Made by a program: the position numbers and the translations under genes. Under the pieces are notes generated by a model that saw only the letters and a program-made list of their open reading frames with translations, was not told the DNA's origin and did no database searches. A DNA stretch of 64,000 nucleotides from an uncultured Clostridia bacterium (GTDB lineage: Bacteria; Bacillota; Clostridia; Christensenellales; UBA3700), in the NCBI GenBank assembly GCA_945872615.1, contig CAMBZZ010000001.1:1-64000 (forward strand). Reading direction: 5' to 3'. Shown here in pieces: positions 48,501-57,000 of the stretch (positions are counted from its first letter, which is position 1; each line of letters starts with the position of its first letter).

Positions 48501-51024
48501 TGCCGTCTTCATTGACGGTGTAATCGCTATGTCCGCTACCCGACACGATACCGCTACGCTCGTAATCGTTGACGTTGTAGGTCATAAGGATAGGAGTAGT
48601 TCTCCACTCGTTGAGGTCGCTTACCGCAATTTCTTCGCCTTTATTACCCATACTGTCACTGAGGTAGTAGTGCACGTCCTCAATCAAAGGTTTTTCGTTG
48701 TCTATACGCACCTTAACTTGAGTACTCGACTGGGCAACCAAAACCTCTTGACCGTCGACAAATACGTATGCTTGGAAGGCATAAGTTCTACCCGCCTTAC
48801 CGGTGGACACGTTATCTTTGAAGATAAACTTAGCCATTCCCGCAGTAGGCACCAGCTGAGACCAGGAGCCGTTGACGTAATATTTGATGTCGGTAAACAT
48901 AAGGTCTCTGTTTTTGTCTATATATATACCGATATTGGCTTGGTTGAGCCAAACGTTCTCGTTTGGTGCGTCAAACTTGAGTTCTGCGGTATTGACTGCA
49001 AAGGTCTCCTTTTCGCTATCTTTGTATCTTGCCAAAACCTTGTTGTTGGCGTCGTAATACGCCAGTTTTTCCTCATCCAACATCTTGAATGCTCTATATG
49101 TGTACACTCCCGGCAAATAGGTTTGCGCATTGGTGACAGGCGTAGTACCTTTGAGCAATTCCCACTCGTATGCGGATTTATTAGGTGTCAGGGTGTTGCC
49201 GAGTTTGGACTTAAGTACCAAGGTAGGCTCGTTGATAGGGTCGCTATCGTAAGCTTTGCTAGACAACAGACCGTTGTTGGAAGATATAGAATAGTCGGCA
49301 ATCTCACCAAAGCTGTAATTCATCGTGCCGTAGTCGGTAGCCTTGAGCAAGAAGATCTCGCCGCCTATAAACTGCTCTGCTTTGATGTGTTTGTCTTGTT
49401 GACCGTTTTTGTTGATATTGGCTTCCCAAATACAATATCCGTACGAACCTTCGGCAATTTCGAACTTCTTATAGTAAGTAGAAGACAATTCTTCACTCAA
49501 ATCTTGTTCGAAGCCGTCGGCTTTGGCTTCTATTCTAATATCGTATTTGGTATTGCTACTATCGAAACTTACGTTGACTTGTCCGCCCGTACTCGTCGGA
49601 TAAATCATCGTACCTATATTGTCGATAGAATACTTCATCCACCAACTGTCTATATAGGTGCCGTTGACGCCCTTGGTTTCACAGAAAGTCCTATAGTCGT
49701 ACAAGAATACCATTCCGTTTACGCCCGTGAGGTCGCCCGTGATGCTACCTATCGCGCCGAACAACTTAGCATAATCCGTCTTCATATTCTCGTAATTTAC
49801 TTGGTTGTTAAAGCGCATTCTGCCCTTCCAATCCGACATTATCGCGCTAATTTCCGCCTCAGGATAATTCGACATTACGAAGTTTTCCCAGCTAGCCACG
49901 CCCGTAAAGCGGAAGCTGCCGCCGATAACGCCACCCGCAAAGGTGTGGAAGTCGTAGTCGTGCGCACCGCTACCTGCGATAGACGACATAGTGCCGTTGC
50001 CGAGCACGGTACAATATTTGACGGTGGTACCTCCGATAGGTACGAAGTTGCCGATGATACCGCCCGCGCAAGTCAGCGTTGCTCTTGCGGAGTTGGCGGT
50101 ATTGGTGTTACCTCTGCACACTACGGAGAAAGAGGATTGTAGATCTACCGTGATATTGCTTATAGTGGCGCCGTTGGTCACAAGTCCTACCGCACCGCCC
50201 GCAATGGCACTGTTTTCTCTAAATCTTCCGTTAGAAGTAAGGCTTCCGCTACCCGTTCCGTACAATACGAAAGGATTTTTGATTATAACCTTACAGTTGC
50301 TTATCTCGCCGCCGTCGCTCATACCCGCGATGATACCGAATGCAGGGGTAACGCCGTGTTCGAAAGAATTGTACAACGAGCTACCGCCGTTGGCGTCTCT
50401 GCCGTTAGGCTCGATATGCGTCGAGGTGTAACTAAAAATAACGTTTTTGATAATGCCTTCGTTGATTGCTACGAAGAAGCCCGACGGAGCAATATATATA
50501 GGCATACTTGCAGTATCCGAGCCTCCCAACGAAGCGTCGGTATTGATTATATGCTTAGCTGCATATCCGCTGGCAAAAGCGCCCTTGCCTATACCTGCCT
50601 TGATATTGATGGTATAGCCGTTGCCGTCGAAGGCGCCTCTCATATATTTGTTACTGCTGGCGTAGTTATCGCCCTTCTTCCAGTCCAGCGTCAAGTCACC
50701 CGACACGTTGTACAATGCGCCGTAATCGGTAGATACGTTGTTAGCTAAGAAGTCCTCCAATTCGCTTTGGGTACTTATCGTCTTCAGCGTCTTACCTGAG
50801 GCTATTGCTTTGTTTTGCAATTCCGTCAGAGTGGCGTGCTTACCTTCCACCCCGTCTATCATACCGTCGGTAGTGGTGCTGTTGGCGGAAATCAATTCTT
50901 CCGCCACAGCCTCTTGCTTCGTCGTGTCTCTATCAATCAGCACAAGCAAGGCACATACCAACGATACGATGAGTATCGCGGATATTATAGTAATGAATAA
51001 TTTTTTGTTTATTTTATTAGTCAT
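45505..51024 (-). CDS. Giant (1839 aa) surface protein with MBG-like repeats and C-terminal TM anchor
   Basis: N-terminal TM, MBG-like modules in the C-terminal half, C-terminal TM plus IKKKKNSAI. Confidence 0.8.
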   Translation of the reverse strand: MTNKINKKLFITIISAILIVSLVCALLVLIDRDTTKQEAVAEELISANSTTTDGMIDGVEGKHATLTELQNKAIASGKTLKTISTQSELEDFLANNVSTDYGALYNVSGDLTLDWKKGDNYASSNKYMRGAFDGNGYTINIKAGIGKGAFASGYAAKHIINTDASLGGSDTASMPIYIAPSGFFVAINEGIIKNVIFSYTSTHIEPNGRDANGGSSLYNSFEHGVTPAFGIIAGMSDGGEISNCKVIIKNPFVLYGTGSGSLTSNGRFRENSAIAGGAVGLVTNGATISNITVDLQSSFSVVCRGNTNTANSARATLTCAGGIIGNFVPIGGTTVKYCTVLGNGTMSSIAGSGAHDYDFHTFAGGVIGGSFRFTGVASWENFVMSNYPEAEISAIMSDWKGRMRFNNQVNYENMKTDYAKLFGAIGSITGDLTGVNGMVFLYDYRTFCETKGVNGTYIDSWWMKYSIDNIGTMIYPTSTGGQVNVSFDSSNTKYDIRIEAKADGFEQDLSEELSSTYYKKFEIAEGSYGYCIWEANINKNGQQDKHIKAEQFIGGEIFLLKATDYGTMNYSFGEIADYSISSNNGLLSSKAYDSDPINEPTLVLKSKLGNTLTPNKSAYEWELLKGTTPVTNAQTYLPGVYTYRAFKMLDEEKLAYYDANNKVLARYKDSEKETFAVNTAELKFDAPNENVWLNQANIGIYIDKNRDLMFTDIKYYVNGSWSQLVPTAGMAKFIFKDNVSTGKAGRTYAFQAYVFVDGQEVLVAQSSTQVKVRIDNEKPLIEDVHYYLSDSMGNKGEEIAVSDLNEWRTTPILMTYNVNDYERSGIVSGSGHSDYTVNEDGTWSCSVLLKDTKQYTLSYTDATNNTVSLSYNVKIDNVTPQFNVIVSAENVLQDDGETYYYFDPLKITYNSTLGESGYDLYVSTQTDSSIVGPDKRVWVHYDETIASSGQIVVNDNIESREIWFKLVNKQDLYPEKIIQLTSGTLTTFTIRLAIAKIYINTENIFDGSGVAFSELDLSQVLSKTFDNKTLNKIEGATVKLYQEDGNTRYGKSGIVYCDGRSAATDKVVQEALEVYVQYENKHAGQTTAYLYVKGSENYLDKDYTKLYPVYFLGEGEEIRYSSEGYIVPESIPLNPDENIVCETTISKYNMTVDVSTYIRPTYIFGDAIPATFDVDLLDGTSMTFDVTGGLATYCNANTYTVSGKAQRVHADIDFSPVSTTVVVNKKNVSAIPTLDGEKNFSAKRDYDNQEHFFAATYKDVYGNQQPVNVQFFQNEARTTPYTDEAGLMIKSIRNAGYYYVKFSTSDTNYNIVNAEEFELQIVKAFMELVLGTREMDYKGRAISYDFTVNADPSLYSMEDFKLTYYPYPSTAVYDPKTQTITRGKPLSTPIAAEDVINVGYYSVTIEFKENANFYTQTYNDSLLVIVRAETEIVANDVVKTYTGDDFIFNHQDADSMLMGKNTGVVLANNSGEDEEGNPINIINNTLVTINRRNAETDAYEEVTSTTGSFSNVGTYTYMLIYAGDENHMPCQKEVKLIINKATFEGIVFEGVTKPYSGKNVSVVATVPDDYVGYNLVYSSGAKTQSDPFSFVDANTYKVKVVITMDNYEDWEKTVEVKIEKINLTGVSARNVSITYDGKPHRAELNGLTKDSNGNYTYNGLDALVTATDVEATNVGIKKGKYVIIVNNYNPLTVETTINIQPYAVPSSDVSYQELSTVKFNTTTDLSELKASFTDINGEVQTNRLRFYKVEDGVETEVGLKADGTLPAGTYRAYVATDQNYEISNYVEFTIVSNTSDEGGFSRGSKQLMIIIGAVAGVVVLIGVIAGVAIAIKKKKNSAI

Positions 51025-51039
51025 ATTCTATATACCTCC

Positions 51040-54000
51040 TTATGCCGCTTCGGATGCCGTAGGCTCGGTAGCCACGTACACTTCGATTTGAATCTTTTGT
51101 TGTATCTCTGCATATTGCATGATATACGCGTCGCACTTGATTGCGTCTCCGATAAACTTAGCGTTATCGGTATCGTAGTTGGCAACAGTAAAGTTGACAG
51201 GCGACAAGTCGAATACGATGTCCAACTTTTGCATCGTTCCGTCTTCGAAGAATGCGTTGAGTTGCTTCGTTACCATCTTGGTCGCAATCTCTTGTTCCGT
51301 CAGATTGCTTCCGCCGTAAGAGATAAAGTATTTATATACGGCGTTGCTGTTGATACCGACGAATATCTTTTCTTCGATTGTCACGTTGACCGTCAAAGTC
51401 TCGAAGCTTTCGGTTGCACCCGTGATCTTTGCCTTGACGCCGAAGTTCTTATCCGCGTTCTTATCACTCGTCACAGCCATATCGACGTCGCTTATATCCC
51501 AACTTACAGGCAAGTCGAAGGTGTCGTAGTTGTACTTGGTTGCTATGGCGTACAAGCCCGTGTTAGCGCCCGTCGTGTACTGATTTACGAGAGCATTCTT
51601 CTCGTCGTCGAACAAGCCTTCGAAGATAGTCTCTTCACCCGTCTCGTTGTTGGTAACTACGAGTGTGTAACTAGTAAAGTACTTGACTGCAATCGTCTCG
51701 GTAAACTCGCTGTACACTCTCTTATCGCCTTCACCCAAGGTAAAGTTGTAAGGATTGAGCGAGATGGAGTCGTTGACTACTTCCGGCGTAGATCTGTCGA
51801 GTATTCTGCAAGTCACGTCGAAGGAGTTGTCGGTACCTCTGATAGTAGCCGTAGCAACGAGGTTTTCGCTTCCGTAGATGCTTATGTCGAACTTGTAATC
51901 CCAAACGACAGGGAGTACCGAGCTGGAGCCGTCGTTGTAAACTACAGGTACCGTTGCAGGCAATGCGCTCTCGCCGAGATATTTTACCTTGACAGGGTCG
52001 ATGACGTATCTTCCACCCTTGAGTTCGCTACCCGCAATATCGAGACCTACAGCTTCCAAGCCCTCTACGCGAGCATTGACTACTATTCTTTGCAACATCT
52101 TGCCGCTGATACCATTAGCCGTACAGTAATCGGCAATACCCAATGCACTGGTTGCGTCGGCTCTTGGGATACGGTTGTTGGTATAGGTATCGACGTCGTA
52201 GCCGATATATACTCTAAACTGTCTGCTTTGTGCCTCGTAAGACACTTCGAAGTTATCTACTTCTTCTTGTATCCAAGCGATAGGCAAGTTGATAACCGTT
52301 CCGTTGGTAAACTTAACCCATGCGCTGGTTGGGAAGTTGTCGATGCCGTCCTCTTCGTTGATCTTGAAGAGATATGGGTCGATAATCAAAGTATTTTGCG
52401 TCAATTCTTCATCGAAGTAGATTGCTTGAACTTCGTTTCTGTCCATAGTGATGTTGACAGGGAAGGTCCAATCGAAGCTGGTCTCATAGATTCTGACAGG
52501 AGTTTCCGCCGTTGGGTCTTTCACGCTAGTGGTATCCAGCGATACGGAGCCGTTCTTCTTGAGACTGCCGTCAGGATTATATTCTGGAGCGTTGTTGTTA
52601 TCCCAAGTAAAGTTGAGACCGTCTTTGTTCCAGTTGACGTAAACCATTTCGCTATAAGCCTCGTTTACCAATACGTTAGCGTCCTCAACCGCATCGTAAG
52701 CGTATGCCTCGTTGTAGGTCGCGAGTACTTGGCTTGGGAACGGATTGTCGTTTTCGTCACCTGTAATCAAGTACTTGTAATATTGATATGGACTTATTCT
52801 TATATTGTTGAGGTTGCCGTTTGCTTCTATCGAATCCACCGTCTTGGACTTGACGACGAACTTGATATTTACCTCTTGCAACGTCGCTCCGCTACCGATA
52901 GTATTGGTAATCCAGTAGATACCCGCGCTGAGGTCGCTTGGATCTCTGTCCACGAGTTGCTGAGCAGAACTTACGTTCCAAGCGCCGTTGACCGTTATCT
53001 TATCCGACGAGCCGTCGTTGTAAGTAAAGTACAACAAGTCAGGAGTATATACGCTGAGGTCAACCGCAGTTTTGTCGTATTGATACAAGTCAATATCTAC
53101 CTCTATGCCTCCCATAATATCCTTTATCGTACTATCAAGATACTCGAAGCGTACGTTCTTGGACGTTCCGTTCTTGAAGGTAACCGTACCGTCTACGCCG
53201 TGCTTCGTATATGCGGTAGGCGCATAACTTGTAAAGGTCATCGATTCGGCAGGTATTCTTCTCATATAGTTGCCCAGTACGTCAGGCGTATCGTAAGTGA
53301 TTACGATATACTTAGGGATCTCACTATACGCGTATATATCTATATAATTTTGATATTCTTTATTCAAATTATATTCGCCTACGCCCGTTATCGTATCCGC
53401 TCCGTAAATCGTCAAGTTGATTGGCTTAGTTCTTACGACTGCTCCGCCGTTGAAGCTTGCCGTTGCGACGATTTCGTACACGCCCGCGGTGCCAAAGTCG
53501 AGGTCGTTGATATTCATAGATACCGATTGACCGTTCTTCTTAGTAACTTCGTAGGTAGGAGTGGTCTTGTAGAGTTGCTCACCCTTTTGGTAAGACACTT
53601 CTTTACCCGAGAAGTTTTGTGCCAAGAACAACGACTTACCCTCGCTGTTGTTGCTATAGCAATATGGGTCGTAAGTAGGCGCTGCGTCTATGCTTCCCCA
53701 AGTCATTACGCCCTCGGTCGAACCGTCGATACTATATTCCGGATCGCCTACGGAAGGAGAGCAGTTGAACAACTTGATTTCCAGATAGTAGCCGTTGCTT
53801 CTGTTGTTGTAATAATACGTATAACTTGCGCCTTGGTCGTCGTTAGCGTCGGTGCTACGGTCGTATTTACGTGTATAGGTACCCTTAGCAGGAACGTCAG
53901 AGCCAGGTGCCGCATCGGAGTATGCTTTAAATACGTAAATCTCACTCTGATCTTCCTTGGCTATCTTATTGCCGTTTTCGTCATACGCCTTATATACCGG

Positions 54001-57000
54001 CTCGTCGTAATCGTAACCGAATATATACAAGTTGGCAATCGTACCGTCCATTATGTTGATACCCGCAGTCACTTCGTTGAATACCGGGAATGGCAACAGT
54101 CTTGTAAACAACCTTCTTACTTGGAAGTAGAATGCGTTGAGGATTGCATTGGTAAGCAAAGGTGCCGCCCAACCGTAACCGACGCCGTTGACTACGTCCT
54201 TAAGCAAAGGCAACAAGATTTGCTTCAAGCTTACCCAAGTATGCTCCGCATCGATTCTATCCCAGTTGACAGACTTGAGATAGTTGGTACTAAACATAGA
54301 CGAACCCGTCGTAGCGTCTCTTGTCATCTCTACGAGGTCGATGATGGTATCCCAACCGAATACGCTAGCCAAAATTTCGTCTAGCAACCAGTTGATGGTA
54401 TATGGGTCAAAGGTAATATTAGCATTGAAGAGACCCGTATTTCTGAGATATACGTCTATTCCTCCGCCAAGCAGTTGAACTACGTTTAGATTTGCAAAAG
54501 CTTTGTCAAGTCTCGTAGGCTCGGTAGGAGTGGTTTCTCCGCCGCCTTCGGTGCCGCCGCCGCTTTCACTTCCGCCGCCTTCGGTGCCACCGCCCGTACT
54601 TCCACCGTTGTAGTCAGGGTCGATAGAGGCAAAGAGGCTATCGATGGTAGGTGCAAGCATATTGACAAGGTCTAGCGCAATGGGAATATCGATAAAGCTT
54701 GCAAAGTCAAGAATCGATCCAAGCGTCAGCACGCCTTGGCAAAGCACGATTCTGAGGTTGCCTGTGTTGTAGTTGAGTTCCGCATACAACAAAGGTTGTT
54801 GATTGGTATTGCTGTTAAGTTGATCGGTGTTCTCATACTTCGATTTGTTGATAGAAGCCAAAGTTACGAGAATAGAGCCCGCAGACGCCGTCTTACCGCC
54901 CGTGTTGTACAGCGTGGTGTTGGATTGCAATTTTTGTATTATAAGACGAGTATAATACTTGTTGCCGTCCTCAACGCCCGAATCGGAGTGGTTTGCATTG
55001 TAGTTTGCCATAATATCGGCGGTGCTCATTGCATAATCGAGTGCAAATGCTATATCGAGACCGTCGAGCATCGTCTTGACGAAGGCTGCTCCGTTGCTTG
55101 CGTCCCAGTCAGGGATTTCGTCAAGCGGTAAGTTGAGGTTGATAGGCTCACCCATCAACATCTCGAATACCACGGACACGCTTATACTCTCGACTTCTAT
55201 ATCCAGTTTGATTACGCCGTCTACGAAGTCGATTTCTCCGCCTACGCCGATACTCATACCAAGTCCGAAGCCGAGGAATTGTTTGAGGATAGCGTCAATC
55301 ATCATAGCGTCGAGTTTGAGGAAGATGTTGGCGTTGTGAGCCGAAACCGCACTGATAATCGTGGCGATAAGGTCCATGATTTCAGGGCTAAGTCCCGCTC
55401 CCGCATCAGCCTGAGCCGCCGCTCCGCCGTCTTCCGTTCCCTCGTCAAGTGCTCCGTTCAAAGCCCCGTCAAGTGCTCCGCCCAGAGTTAGGTCGCCGAG
55501 TGCGTCGTTGATGATATCCGTAAGATTGAAGTTACCTATCTGGTCAATAACGTCTGTCAAAGCGTTGTTGATGACCTTAACGAAAGGAGAGTTGACGATT
55601 TCGAGTTTGAAGAATCCGAGTCCCGACAAGTCAAGGATGATATTGCCTTGGTATATATCGACTTCGAGCAATGTCTTCTCGAGATAAGAGAAGGTAACTT
55701 GCAACTGCGTCTTCTTGAAGTTGCGCATGTCGAGATTCCAAGCAATGGTCAATATTACTTCGGTATCCCAGTCGTCGAGGTGCAGGTTGATAGGCAAAGC
55801 CAACTCCTTACCGCTCGAGGCAAGTATATTATTGATTATCTTAGTAATATTAAACGTTTCTTCCATCGTCTTGAGGTTTACCGTTGCCTTAAACGAAGCT
55901 TTGCCGACGGTGTTGACGATAGCAGCGATAAGGTCGTCCTCATAAGTCGCAAACTCTTCTTGCTTTTCTATGAGTTTGATTTTGAGTTCGTCAAGATTAC
56001 CTATTCTGATAGGATTATTTTGGGTACCCGTCTCGAAGTGAATCTTGAAGTTGCTATTATAAGTAGGCTCGCCTATTACGTTGCCCGATGGGTCCAACTC
56101 TACTGTAGGCACCAATTCTGCCGCCAAATCGAGTTTGACGCCTTGCAATCTCGAGAACATAAGGTCGAGTTGCGCGCTGTTGATAAAGCTGATGTCAACG
56201 TTGACTCCAAAGCTGGACAACAATCCGAGTATTGCCGCAAGGGTCGTGCTAACCGTTAGGGTGTCGGCGTTTACTCCTACTATGATTTGTCCCGCAGGGG
56301 TCAAAATATCGCCTTCGGTGCCTTCTTCAAACATCAATTCTTCGGCTTGTTGAGCTGCGGAGCTTTCCGTACCGCCCTCGCTGCCCTCGCCGGTAGAGCC
56401 GAACAAGGTAGAGAGGTCGAACGCCAATCTATAGTCAAAGTCGCCGATAAAGTTGTAGACGATTTCCGTAAAGTCGATTTCCGCCTTAAGTTTTGGCAAG
56501 GTTATCTTAGCAATCTTGATGTTGGATACGTCGATGAATACGCTGTTGGCATAGCCGTAAACGCCCAATATTACGGAGTTGGCAGGGAAGAGAATATCCG
56601 AGCCTATTCCGATTGCTTTATTCGTTCTCAATTCGATGACTATCGAACTGTTGTAGTGGTTATTCTTATCCAAAGCTATTTGAATCAACAACTCACCGTC
56701 GAGCACGAAGTTGTCGTCGAAGGTCCACAGCAAGTGTTGTCCTTCCAGACCCGTCAAGCCAAAGCCCGTCAGCAAAGGTATGAAGTCGTAAGTTCCTTTA
56801 TTGAAGGTCATGTTGACGCCAAACTGCAGATGTATGTTGGACAGTACGTCGTCAAGCAATTCCGCTACCGAGTTGGTATATCCGTCTTTGTCGCCTATAG
56901 CCGCGGTGATGTAGTTGTCAAGTCCTTCGATAGGGAAACCTATATTGAAGTTGCGCAAAGATAGCGACAAATCTATACCGCCGATACTTACGGCACCCTC

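Noticed and set aside
37837-50142. Long plus-strand ORFs (37837..39180, 39181..40776, 43204..44064, 46444..47730, 48463..50142)
   Set aside because: All antisense to the giant surface-protein genes and lack protein-like features.
51088-54384. 1098-aa plus-strand ORF
   Set aside because: Fully antisense to the 2629-aa lipoprotein gene; low-complexity sequence with no recognisable domain or SD. Likely a codon-usage by-product.
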